From NCBI RefSeq assembly GCF_024519455.1, contig NZ_JALJRY010000008.1, positions 62,001 through 126,000 of the forward strand: a stretch of DNA of 64,000 nt, given 5' to 3'. Made by a program: the position numbers and the translations under genes. Positions 48,373 to 56,776 of the stretch are shown here, in pieces. The notes below the pieces were generated by a model. The model did no database searches, was not told the DNA's origin, and was given only the letters and a program-made list of their open reading frames with translations. Position 1 is the stretch's first letter; every line of letters starts with the position of its first letter. The DNA comes from Streptomyces sp. STR69 (GTDB lineage: Bacteria; Actinomycetota; Actinomycetes; Streptomycetales; Streptomycetaceae).

Positions 48373-51069
48373 TCAAGCCGTCGTCTCCGGCTCCAGGTCG
48401 CCCAGGTAGGCCGCCCGGACCGCCGGATCGCGGCGCACCTCGTCCGGGGTGCCGGCGCAGATCCGGCGGCCGAAGTCGAGCACCACGACCTGGTCGCAGA
48501 CGCTCATCACCATGTCGACGTCGTGCTCGACGAGCAGCACCCCCATGCCCCAGTCCTCGGCCAGCCGCCGCACCAGCTGGGCCAACTCCTGTGTCTCGTC
48601 GTCGGACAGTCCCGCCGCCGGTTCGTCCAGGAGCAGCACGGACGGCGAGGTCGCCACCGCCCGCGCGATCGCCAGCAACCGCCGCTCGCCGTACGACAGA
48701 TCACCCACCGGCCGGTCCAGACTGTCCTGGAGCCCGAACTCCCGTACGGCGACGAGCACTTGGGCGGGCAGCGGGCGACTGCCGGGACGGACCAGGTCGG
48801 TGAGCCAGGTCCACCGGCCCGGTCGCTCGCAGGCGGCGTAGAGGTTGTCCAGGACCGTCATGTCCTCGAACAGCTCCAGCGACTGGAAGGACCGGCTCAG
48901 CCCGGCCCCGGCCCGCCGGTGCACCGGCACCCGGGTCACGTCCCGCTCGCCGAGGCGGACGCTGCCCGACGCGGTCCGGGTGAAGCCGGTGACGGCGTCG
49001 ATGGCGGAGGTCTTGCCGGCGCCGTTGGGGCCGATCAGACCCACCACCCGGCCCGGTTCGACGTCCAGTGAGAGTCCATCGACGGCGACGACCCCGCCGT
49101 AGCGGACGGTGAGGCCGCGGACATGCAGCGAGAGGGGTGCGGCGCGGGGTACGTCCGGCAGGGTTTCGGCCAGTTCCTCGGATACGGACGTGGCGCGCTT
49201 GCGGGACAGCTTCCGTTGGAGGCCCGTGGCCTGCCTGCCGAGTTCCTTGCCGATTCCGTCCTGGTTGCCGACCAGGGTCAGCACCAGGATGATCCCGCCG
49301 ATCAGCGGCATCCACTCGCTCAGCCCGGGCAGCACCAGGTCCCCGAACCGGGCGCCGACCGTGCCCGCGGCGAACGTGGCGCCGAACAGCGGGCCTACGA
49401 GGAAGCCGACACCGCCGATGACGGCGAGCCCGAGCGCGGTGACGGAGTCGAAGCTCGCGAAGTCGGAGAACACCACCGACGTCGAGCGGAAGCCGGTCAG
49501 TACTCCGGCGAGCGCGGCGATGGCCGAGGACAGGCCGAAGGCGTAGAGCTTGGCCGCGCGGACGTCGATGCCGAGGGCGGCGGCGGCCCGCTCGTTGGCC
49601 CGTACGGCGACGAGACGGCGGCCGGTGCGGCTGCGCCGGACGTTGGCGACCACGAGCGTGGCGGCGACGAACAGGACCAGCACCACGGCGGCGTAGCGCT
49701 GCGGATGGTCGACGCCGGAGATGCTGATGCCGAAGAGCGTCTGGTTGCCGACCGCGATGCCGTCGCTGCCGGGCGTCGTCGACAGGTCGGTGTTCTGGAA
49801 GACCATCGCCTCCAGGGTGGTGCCGAGCCCGAGCGTGATGATCGCGAGATTGACCCCGCGCGTGCGCACGGCAGGCAGGGCGAAGAGGAGGCCGATCGGT
49901 ACGGTCCCCAACACGCCTGCGAGCAGGGCGAGTTCGAAGGGCCAGCCCCAGTCCGCCGCCGCGTGCCCGGCGATGAAGGCGCCGGTGCCGGCGAGGGCGT
50001 AGGCCGCCAGCGACACCTGGCCCGCGTAACCGGTGACCACGATGATCGACAGGATGATCAGCGAGAGCACCAGGGTGCTGGTGATCGCGTCGGCCCACAG
50101 CGGGGTGGACAGGCTCACCAGCACCAGGCCGATCACCACGGCCAGCACGAGCGGGACGGGGCGCACCCTGCCGGTGCCCAGCGCCGGGAGGCGGTCCAGG
50201 AACGTGCCGCGCAGCGGCAGTGCCCGTCCGCGCGCGACCAGCACCAGGGCGATGAAGAGGAACGGCACCGACGAGGCGAGTCCGGTGACACCCGAGCCGA
50301 AGCGCGTCAGTTCGGACTGCGCGACCCCGATGACCAGACCGCCCGCCAGGGTGATCGGGAACGACGAGAACCTGCCGACCAGGGCGGCGGCCAGCGCGCT
50401 CAGCAGCAGCGTGGTCAGCCCGGTCACCGACAGACCGATCACCGGGACGATCAGGATGGCGGTGAGCCCCGCGAGCGCGGAACCCAGCGCCCAGTTGCCG
50501 GCGGCGATCAGATCGGGGGACCAGCCGAGCGCGGCGGCGGCACCCTCGTTCTCGGCGACGGCGGTGGTGCCCAGGCCGAACAGGGTGCGCCGGTACAGGA
50601 GATGGAGCACGGCCGTCACGGCGAGCGCGATGCCGAGCAGCCAGACGCGGTCCTCGGAGACCGTCGCCCCGGCGATCGTCAGCAGCCGGGTGGGCAGCTT
50701 GCCCGGGACCAACTGCAGGCTGTCGCCGTAGCGTTTGACGGCGATCGCGGTGAGCACGATGAACACCGCGAGGGTGCCGACCAGTCGGGCCAGGGTGGAC
50801 GCCCTGCGCAGCGGGCGGATCACCAACAGGTGGGTGAGCACGCCCAGTACGGCGGCGGTGAGCACGCCGCACGCGGTGGCGGGCCAGTACGGCACGCCGT
50901 GGTTGACGGCGAGTTCCCACTGGACGTAGGCACCGGCCATCCCGATCGCGCCGTGCGCGAAGTTCAGGACACCGGAGCCCCGGTAGACCAGCACGATGCC
51001 GTGCGCGGTGAGCGCGTAGAGGGCGCCGAGCCCCAGGCCGAGCAGGGCGAAACGCAGGACGTCGTCCAT
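48373..51069 (-). CDS. LivH-LivM-LivG fusion: branched-chain-type ABC importer core
   Basis: 898-aa chain from ATG 51069 (GGGAGG upstream) joining three normally separate subunits. Residues 1 to about 285 are a LivH-like permease (FALLGLGLGALYALTAHGIV, SGVLNFAHGAIGMAGAYVQW). Residues about 290-620 are a LivM-like permease (IIVVTGYAGQVSLAAYALAG, DSVTALGLAVIGGVGFLVGP). Residues about 646-898 are a LivG-like ATPase with Walker A GPNGAGKT, the altered signature LSYGERR, Walker B SVLLLDEP and EHDVDMVM. The substrate-binding protein and LivF are divergently encoded. In such clusters HAAT-type importers take up aromatic or other acids, not only amino acids. Confidence 0.92.
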   Translation of the reverse strand: MDDVLRFALLGLGLGALYALTAHGIVLVYRGSGVLNFAHGAIGMAGAYVQWELAVNHGVPYWPATACGVLTAAVLGVLTHLLVIRPLRRASTLARLVGTLAVFIVLTAIAVKRYGDSLQLVPGKLPTRLLTIAGATVSEDRVWLLGIALAVTAVLHLLYRRTLFGLGTTAVAENEGAAAALGWSPDLIAAGNWALGSALAGLTAILIVPVIGLSVTGLTTLLLSALAAALVGRFSSFPITLAGGLVIGVAQSELTRFGSGVTGLASSVPFLFIALVLVARGRALPLRGTFLDRLPALGTGRVRPVPLVLAVVIGLVLVSLSTPLWADAITSTLVLSLIILSIIVVTGYAGQVSLAAYALAGTGAFIAGHAAADWGWPFELALLAGVLGTVPIGLLFALPAVRTRGVNLAIITLGLGTTLEAMVFQNTDLSTTPGSDGIAVGNQTLFGISISGVDHPQRYAAVVLVLFVAATLVVANVRRSRTGRRLVAVRANERAAAALGIDVRAAKLYAFGLSSAIAALAGVLTGFRSTSVVFSDFASFDSVTALGLAVIGGVGFLVGPLFGATFAAGTVGARFGDLVLPGLSEWMPLIGGIILVLTLVGNQDGIGKELGRQATGLQRKLSRKRATSVSEELAETLPDVPRAAPLSLHVRGLTVRYGGVVAVDGLSLDVEPGRVVGLIGPNGAGKTSAIDAVTGFTRTASGSVRLGERDVTRVPVHRRAGAGLSRSFQSLELFEDMTVLDNLYAACERPGRWTWLTDLVRPGSRPLPAQVLVAVREFGLQDSLDRPVGDLSYGERRLLAIARAVATSPSVLLLDEPAAGLSDDETQELAQLVRRLAEDWGMGVLLVEHDVDMVMSVCDQVVVLDFGRRICAGTPDEVRRDPAVRAAYLGDLEPETTA

Positions 51070-51103
51070 CCGAGGAACCTCCCAGACGCGGGACGAGACA
51101 GTG

Positions 51104-51121
51104 TATTCATTTAAATAATTG
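51104..51121. promoter_or_regulatory. Divergent promoter/operator of the ABC importer
   Basis: TATTCATTTAAATAATTG lies in the 142-bp divergent region between the permease-ATPase fusion and the binding-protein gene. It contains the palindromic core ATTTAAAT and resembles, on its complement, the box at 32537 (AAATAATAC). Links importer expression to the island. Confidence 0.5.
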
Positions 51122-51211
51122 TGCCGAGAGTACTTCACTAACCCCAAAACGCACCCCATGCTGTTCGGCATCTCGACGTCGCCCACTTTGGGCGCGATCC
51201 CCGGAGGGACC

Positions 51212-52447
51212 ATGAACGACTCACGCCGACGCAGAAGCGCCGCAGCCAGCTGTCTCGCGGTGACCGGAGCCCTGCTCCTGGCAGGGTGCGGGGGAGAGGC
51301 GGCAAGCAGTTCGGCCGAGACCTCGTCGCTGAAGGGCACTCCGGTCAAGGTGATGGTCTGGGCACCGGAGAACACCCAGGGCAGCGCCCAGCCGGGTATC
51401 CACCTCACCGCCACGGCCTACGAGAAGTGGATCAACGCCAACGGCGGGATCAAGGGCGGACCCCTGAAGGTCGAGTTCTGCAACGAGAAGGGCGACCCCG
51501 ACGAAGCCGAGAAGTGCGCCCAGCAGGCCGTCGCCGACAAGGTGGCCGCGGTCGTCGGCTCCTACAGCCTCGCCGGTGACCGCTACATGCCCATCCTGCA
51601 GAAGGCCGGCATCCCGTACATCGGCGGGACCGGCGTCTCCGCCGCGGAGTTCTCCAACCCGCTGTCCTTCCCGGTCAACGGCGGCACCCCGGTGGTGTTC
51701 GCCGCCCACGGCCGCCAACTCGTGGAGCAGGGCTGCAAGAAGATCACCGGCGTACGGTACGACGTGGCCGCCGCGGCCGTGGTCTCGCAGTTCCTCACCC
51801 TGGGCGTGACCTCCGCCGGCGGGACGCCGCCCAAGGACCTCAAGGTGCCGCTCACCGCCACCGACCTCGCCCCGCAGGTCGCCGCGACCAAGGGCAGCGA
51901 CTGCGTGAGCGTCATCCTGGGTACCGCCTCGGACCTGTTCGTGAAGTCGTACGTGCAGTCCGGCGACAAGACCAAGCTCGCCAGCGTGGTCGGCAACCTC
52001 ACCCCGCAGCTGGCCGCGAGCACCGGCGGCAGCAGCAGCCCCCTGGAGGGCGCCGCGATCACCGGCTACTACCCGCCGACCTCCGACGCCGTGTGGAAGG
52101 ACTTCGTCGCGGCGGCCAAGGGCAAGGACATCGACACCACCAACGGTGCCAACGCGACGACCTGGGTGGCCTTCAAGGTCTTCACCGAGGCGGCCAAGAA
52201 GCTGCCGACCATCTCGGCCGCGGCACTGGTGAAGGAGCTGAACACCACTTCCGGCATCGACACCGGCGGCCTGACCCCGCCCCTGAACTGGAAGGCGTCG
52301 ACGGCCCTGCCGATCAAGGGACTCGACCGCATCCACAACACGACCGCCACCGAACTCACCATCCGCGGCGGGAAGATCGAGTGGGCCAAGGCCGGGTCCA
52401 CCTTCGTCGACGTCCGCAAGGTGCTGACGGCCGCGTCGTCCGGCTGA
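51212..52447 (+). CDS. ABC importer substrate-binding lipoprotein (LivJ/HAAT type)
   Basis: 411 aa from ATG 51212 (CCGGAGGGACC upstream). An N-terminal basic region and hydrophobic segment end in the lipobox LLLAGC with the lipidated Cys at residue 26. The mature part is a type I periplasmic binding fold: VKVMVWAPENTQGSAQPGIH, EKWINANGGIKGGPLKVEF, CNEKGDPDEAEKCAQQAVAD and AAVVGSYSLAGDRYMPILQ. Captures the imported substrate outside the membrane for the Liv-like fusion permease. Confidence 0.92.
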   Translation: MNDSRRRRSAAASCLAVTGALLLAGCGGEAASSSAETSSLKGTPVKVMVWAPENTQGSAQPGIHLTATAYEKWINANGGIKGGPLKVEFCNEKGDPDEAEKCAQQAVADKVAAVVGSYSLAGDRYMPILQKAGIPYIGGTGVSAAEFSNPLSFPVNGGTPVVFAAHGRQLVEQGCKKITGVRYDVAAAAVVSQFLTLGVTSAGGTPPKDLKVPLTATDLAPQVAATKGSDCVSVILGTASDLFVKSYVQSGDKTKLASVVGNLTPQLAASTGGSSSPLEGAAITGYYPPTSDAVWKDFVAAAKGKDIDTTNGANATTWVAFKVFTEAAKKLPTISAAALVKELNTTSGIDTGGLTPPLNWKASTALPIKGLDRIHNTTATELTIRGGKIEWAKAGSTFVDVRKVLTAASSG

Positions 52448-52522
52448 GCCCGCTCAGGTCCGGCCGGCCGCCGTTTCCGGTCGACTTCGGTTTCCGGCCG
52501 ACTCCGGTTGAGGAGAGACCCC

Positions 52523-53227
52523 GTGCACGACACAGATGTGCCCCTGATAGCGACCCGCGCCCTGTCCGCCGGATACGGCAGCCGACCCGTCGTGAGCGAC
52601 CTCGACCTGGAGGTCCGGCCGGGCGAGGTCGTCGCCCTGCTCGGCCCCAACGGCGCGGGCAAGACCACCACCCTCAGGGCGCTGTCCGGCGATCTGACCC
52701 CGATGAGCGGCGAGGTCCGCTGGCTGGGCACCCCCGGCCACGCACCCCTGCACCGCCGCGCCCGCGAGGGCCTCGCCTACGTCGGCGAACGCGCCGTCTT
52801 CACCCGCCTCGACACCACCGACAACCTACGGGTCGGGCGCGTACCGCCCGACCGGGCCGTCGCGCTCTTCCCCGAACTGGAGAAACGCCTCAGGACCGGC
52901 GCGGGCATGCTGTCCGGCGGCGAGCAGCAGATGCTGTCGCTGGCGCGCGCCCTGTGCCGGACCCCCCGGCTCCTCCTGGCCGACGAACTCTCCCTGGGAC
53001 TCGCCCCGTTGGTCGTCGACCGACTCCTGCGCGCCGTCCGCGAGGCGGCCGACCAGGGCCTGGGCGCACTGCTGGTCGAACAGCACGTGCGCAAGGTGCT
53101 CGACATCGCCGACCGCGTCTACGTCCTGCGCCGGGGCCGGGTCGTCATGACCGGCACCCCGAAGGAACTGCGCGGAGACCTCGACGCCATCGAGTCCTCC
53201 TATCTCGCGAACAACCCGACGTCATGA
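52523..53227 (+). CDS. livF: ABC transporter ATP-binding protein (LivF type)
   Basis: 234 aa from GTG 52523 (GAGGAGAG upstream). LSAGYGSRPVVSDLDLEV, Walker A GPNGAGKT, signature MLSGGEQQMLSLARAL, Walker B RLLLADELSLGLAP and the H-loop VEQHVRKVLDIAD. It is the second ATPase of the importer, complementing the LivG domain of the divergent fusion protein. Cotranscribed with the binding protein and the LuxE/LuxC-like genes. Confidence 0.92.
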   Translation: MHDTDVPLIATRALSAGYGSRPVVSDLDLEVRPGEVVALLGPNGAGKTTTLRALSGDLTPMSGEVRWLGTPGHAPLHRRAREGLAYVGERAVFTRLDTTDNLRVGRVPPDRAVALFPELEKRLRTGAGMLSGGEQQMLSLARALCRTPRLLLADELSLGLAPLVVDRLLRAVREAADQGLGALLVEQHVRKVLDIADRVYVLRRGRVVMTGTPKELRGDLDAIESSYLANNPTS

Positions 53228-53245
53228 CTGATGGAGGTGGTTGCC

Positions 53246-54589
53246 GTGCCCAGCGCACGTGAGCAGATCCGGGCCCTCGTCCGGTCCGGTGACACATTCG
53301 ACCAACCCGCCCGGGAACTGCGGGAGTTGCAGCTCGAAGCGGCGCGCGAGGCCTTCGCCGCGCACCGCGAGCGCATCCCGCTGCTGCGCACCCGGGCGGC
53401 GGAGAGCGGCGTCCACGGGATCGAGAGCCCCGACGACCTCGTCCCCTTGCTCTTCTCCCACACCAGCTACAAGTCGTACCCCCTCTCCCTCATCACCGGC
53501 GGCCGGTGGGACCGGCTCCTGCGCTGGTACACGACGGTGTCGGTGGTCGAGCCGGGCGATGTCGACGTCGAGGGCGTGACCGACATCGACGAATGGACCG
53601 ACCGCGTGACGGCCGCCGGCCACCGCCCCTACATCACCAGCGGCACCTCGGGAAAGGTCTCCTTCCTCAACTGCGCCGCGAGCGACCTGAGTTTCCTGCA
53701 CGACATCCTGGAGAACCTCACCTGCTGGCCCGACCCGCTGCCGCCCGCGCAGACCCGCCGCGGCTACCTCCTGGCACCGGCGAGCGGTCCGATGCGCTCC
53801 ATCGACGGCTACCGCTGGCATGCCGAGGTCTTCGTCCGGCCCGGTGAGACCCGACTGCTGACCGAAGACCCCATGCGGGTCTCGGAGTTGATGAGCAGCG
53901 CCCTGCTGCGCCGCCGCATCGGGGAAGGCACCGCGACCCCGCAGGAGATCAGCTCCTTCGAGGCCGCGTCCGGAACCCGCGAACAGGAACTCGGCGCGGC
54001 TGTCGCCCAGATCGTCGACGACATCGCCGCACACCGGACCGAGCCGCTGCTGATCGCCGGGATGAACAACCAGCAGTTCACCCTGATCCATGCATTGCGC
54101 GCCCAGGGCGTACCCGACGGGAGCCTGCACCCGGACACGCTGGTCCTCAGCGGCGGCGGCAACAAGAACGGGGCCCTGCCCGACGACTACCAACAGCAGT
54201 TCGCCGCCTTCTACGACGGCGTACGGCGGGTGCGCAGTTACGGCATGACGGAGCTTCAGGGCTCCTGCCTGGCCTGCGAGTCGGGCAACTACCACGTGCC
54301 GCCGTGGGTGATCCCGCTGGTCCTGGACGAGCCGGGCGAGAAGCTGCTGAACACCGAACAGGGCGTGGTGGAGGGCCGGTTCGCCTTCCTGGACGTCTCG
54401 CTGGAGGGCCGGTGGGGCGGGTTGATCAGCGGAGACCGGGTCTTCGTCGACTTCTCGCCCTGCGCTTGCGGCCGACCAGGACCGACCGTCCTGCCGGACA
54501 TCCGCCGCTACGGCGACCTCGGCGGCGAGGACAAGATCACTTGCGCCGCGACACTCGACTCCTATGTGCGGGGGATGATCCACGGATGA
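53246..54589 (+). CDS. LuxE-like acyl-protein synthetase (AMP-binding)
   Basis: 447 aa from GTG 53246, chosen because GGAGGTGG lies 5 nt upstream (ATG 53231 has none). An adenylate-forming enzyme of the LuxE/acyl-protein-synthetase branch: P-loop ITSGTSGKVSFLN (residues 130-142), SGGGNKNGALPDDY, YGMTELQGSCLACE, and a PaaK-like CACGRPGPTVLPDIRRYGDL. LuxE activates a fatty acid as acyl-AMP and transfers the acyl group to its own Cys and then to LuxC. The next gene is LuxC-like and overlaps by four bases, so a two-component acyl reductase is likely. No luxA/B luciferase pair is present. Confidence 0.87.
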   Translation: MPSAREQIRALVRSGDTFDQPARELRELQLEAAREAFAAHRERIPLLRTRAAESGVHGIESPDDLVPLLFSHTSYKSYPLSLITGGRWDRLLRWYTTVSVVEPGDVDVEGVTDIDEWTDRVTAAGHRPYITSGTSGKVSFLNCAASDLSFLHDILENLTCWPDPLPPAQTRRGYLLAPASGPMRSIDGYRWHAEVFVRPGETRLLTEDPMRVSELMSSALLRRRIGEGTATPQEISSFEAASGTREQELGAAVAQIVDDIAAHRTEPLLIAGMNNQQFTLIHALRAQGVPDGSLHPDTLVLSGGGNKNGALPDDYQQQFAAFYDGVRRVRSYGMTELQGSCLACESGNYHVPPWVIPLVLDEPGEKLLNTEQGVVEGRFAFLDVSLEGRWGGLISGDRVFVDFSPCACGRPGPTVLPDIRRYGDLGGEDKITCAATLDSYVRGMIHG

Positions 54590-55965
54590 GCACCACGACC
54601 GACACGGAGGTCGTGCACGTGGTGCGCGGCGAGGTCGACCACGGCTCACCGGTCGCGTACGGCCGCGCCGGTTCCGCCTTCACCGCACCGGCACTCGACC
54701 TGGACCGCCTCGTCCGGCCGCGCACCGAACCCGGCCCCGCCTTCCATGTGCCCGTAGCGGAGATCGTCGACTTGCTGGTGGAGACCGGCGAGGCCCTGAA
54801 GGCGGACCGCGAGGGCCTGCTCGCCGAGGCCCTCGACCGCATGGTCCGGGTCAGCCCGCTGCCCGCCGAAGTCCTCGAACGCGCCTACGCCGTCCTGTGG
54901 CGCAGCTTCCAACGACCGGGCCTGTACGCCCAGATCGACCACGAACTCGGCGGAGCGGACGTGCTCGACGGCTGGCGTGAGGTACGTCTGCCCGACAACC
55001 GGACCGCGGCCACCCGCGCGTTCCCGCCGCGCCTGGTGCACATCATCGCCGGCAACGCCCCCGGCGTCGCCGCGATGTCCGTCGTGCGCGGCGCCCTCAC
55101 CAAGGGCGTCAACCTGCTGAAACTGCCCTCGAACGACCTGTTCACCGCGACCGCGATCCTGCGCACGATGGCGGCGGTGGCTCCCGGCCACCCCGTGGTC
55201 CGCTCGTTCTCCGCGGTGTACTGGCGCGGCGGCGACGAGACGGTGGAGAGCGTGCTGTTCCGCCCGCAGTTCTTCGACAAACTGGTCGCCTGGGGCGGCG
55301 AGGCCACGATTCGCGGCGCACTGCGGTACGTCGGCCCGGGCTTCGAACTCGTCTCCTTCGACCCCAAGACCTCCATCTCGCTCATCGGCCGCGAGGCCTT
55401 CGAGTCCCCCGAGACCCTCGCCCGAGCCGCCGACGCGGGCGCCACCGACGCCACCTTCTTCAACCAACAGGCCTGCGTGGCCAGCCGCTTCCAGTTCGTC
55501 GAGGGCTCCTGGGCGGACGCCGACCGCTACGCCGCCCTGCTGTGCGAACGCCTGGGCACAGCAAGGGAGTTCAGCTCCGCCGACGGCCCCCGGGTCACCA
55601 CGGCACTCCGCGAGGAGATCGACGTCCTGCGCTCCCTGACCCCCGACTACCGGGTGTGGGGCGGCTACGACGGCCGGGGCCTGGTCATCCGCTCGCCCGA
55701 ACCGGTCGACTTCCACCCCGACGGAAAGATGGTCAACGTCATCCCGGTTGCCGAGCTGTCCGAAACCGTCGCCTACGCGGGGGTCGCCACGCAGACCGTG
55801 GGTGTGTACCCCAGTATCCGCAAAGCGGAGTTGCGCGATGCCCTCGCCTGCGCCGGGGTTCAGCGGGTGGTGTCCCTCGGCGGTGCGGGAGGCATGCCGC
55901 CAGGCCTCTCCCACGACGGCTTCTACCCGCTCCAGCGGCTCATGCGCTGGGTGAACGACGAGTGA
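54586..55965 (+). CDS. LuxC-like acyl-CoA reductase
   Basis: 459-aa protein of the LuxC branch of aldehyde dehydrogenases, started in ATGA. PPRLVHIIAGNAPGVAAMSV, LTKGVNLLKLPSNDLFTA (NADPH site region), GFELVSFDPKTSISLIGRE and the catalytic Cys297 in FFNQQACVASRFQFV. It should reduce an acyl-CoA or acyl-enzyme to the aldehyde with NADPH, or run in the oxidative direction, making acyl-CoA from an aldehyde released by a retro-aldolase. Its place behind the importer genes is unusual. Confidence 0.88.
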   Translation: MSTTTDTEVVHVVRGEVDHGSPVAYGRAGSAFTAPALDLDRLVRPRTEPGPAFHVPVAEIVDLLVETGEALKADREGLLAEALDRMVRVSPLPAEVLERAYAVLWRSFQRPGLYAQIDHELGGADVLDGWREVRLPDNRTAATRAFPPRLVHIIAGNAPGVAAMSVVRGALTKGVNLLKLPSNDLFTATAILRTMAAVAPGHPVVRSFSAVYWRGGDETVESVLFRPQFFDKLVAWGGEATIRGALRYVGPGFELVSFDPKTSISLIGREAFESPETLARAADAGATDATFFNQQACVASRFQFVEGSWADADRYAALLCERLGTAREFSSADGPRVTTALREEIDVLRSLTPDYRVWGGYDGRGLVIRSPEPVDFHPDGKMVNVIPVAELSETVAYAGVATQTVGVYPSIRKAELRDALACAGVQRVVSLGGAGGMPPGLSHDGFYPLQRLMRWVNDE

Positions 55966-56455
55966 GAGGGCCTTGTCTACTGGTGGTACACGGTGCAGAT
56001 GGGTACTTGTCGGCGCGAACGCGATCCTGGCAGACGCCTGACAGACCGGTTTCCGGCCTCAAGCGCCCGCAGTTCTTGGGCCCGAGCGACTGTGGAGGGG
56101 CGCTCGCCTTGAGGCGTTGGGGGACATCCTGCGTGGGTGACGCGCCGTCATCGACGTACGTGACTGTCGATTTGGCGGGGGTTTGCTGACGCGGCCGATG
56201 GCTGCCACCGACCAGGCGTTGAGCCCGCGGGGGAGGGAGATCGCGGCCAGATGCCCAGGCGGCGGGTATGCGCCGGGTTGGCCGCGGCGATATCGGTGGC
56301 GCTGATGGCGTGGCGCAAGTCGCGTGCGGCGGACGATCCGGGCGAGGTGTCGCCGCACCGCCGCACCGCCGCACCGCCGGAACGTCACGAAACGTCGCGG
56401 GCAGGGCCCGGAAAACGGCTGGTCACGGACATGGTCCGTGCAGGACCCTGGGCGT
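55966..56455. other. Gap without recognisable gene
   Basis: About 490 bp after the catabolic island. Several short open frames exist on both strands but none has a convincing start, ribosome-binding site or family resemblance, and the composition is less coding-like than its neighbours. It may be decayed DNA marking the island edge. Confidence 0.5.
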
Positions 56456-56470
56456 ATGCCTCGTCGTCTC

Positions 56471-56776
56471 ATGTTCGTGCAGTTGAAGTCCGGTTACAGC
56501 ACTGATCAAGGACCCTCGTGGATCGGGTGGGTGGACTTCTCGAAGACCTGGAGCACTGCGTATTTTCACGGGATGACACTGCGCCGGGCAGGGGGGATGT
56601 CCGACGCGAACTTCTACGACGTGCAGACCAACGAGGAGTTCTGGGTCTCCGGACCGAAGCGGGACCGCACCGACACTCGCTATGGCCCCTCCAACGCTGA
56701 AATCGAGCCGGACGCCGTCGAGACCTATCACGCCTTCCTGAAGGGCGCGCCCCTGCCGGGCCGGGAAAGCGGCTGA
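56471..56776 (+). CDS. Small conserved Streptomyces protein of unknown function
   Basis: 101 aa from ATG 56471 (an in-frame ATG at 56456 has a slightly better AGGA upstream). MFVQLKSGYSTDQGPSWIGW, FSKTWSTAYFHGMTLRR, NFYDVQTNEEFWVSGPKRDR and YHAFLKGAPLPGRE match a small cytosolic protein family that I recall as widespread in Streptomyces and often annotated only as hypothetical. Rich in aromatic and charged residues; no membrane segment or catalytic motif. It stands alone in a decayed region. Confidence 0.75.
   Translation: MFVQLKSGYSTDQGPSWIGWVDFSKTWSTAYFHGMTLRRAGGMSDANFYDVQTNEEFWVSGPKRDRTDTRYGPSNAEIEPDAVETYHAFLKGAPLPGRESG

Noticed and set aside
53246..55965. A lux bioluminescence operon
   Set aside because: Only LuxE- and LuxC-like genes are present; the LLM protein at 20632 is an F420-type oxidoreductase, not a LuxA/LuxB pair.
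1..55965. A complete steroid ring-degradation cluster
   Set aside because: No KstD, KshAB, HsaA-D, IpdAB or cholesterol oxidase homologues are visible; only the side-chain-type families are shared.
56059..56472. 137-codon minus-strand frame in the post-island gap
   Set aside because: Arg/Pro/Ser-rich translation without a recognisable motif, weak start context and antisense to part of the small conserved gene's upstream region.
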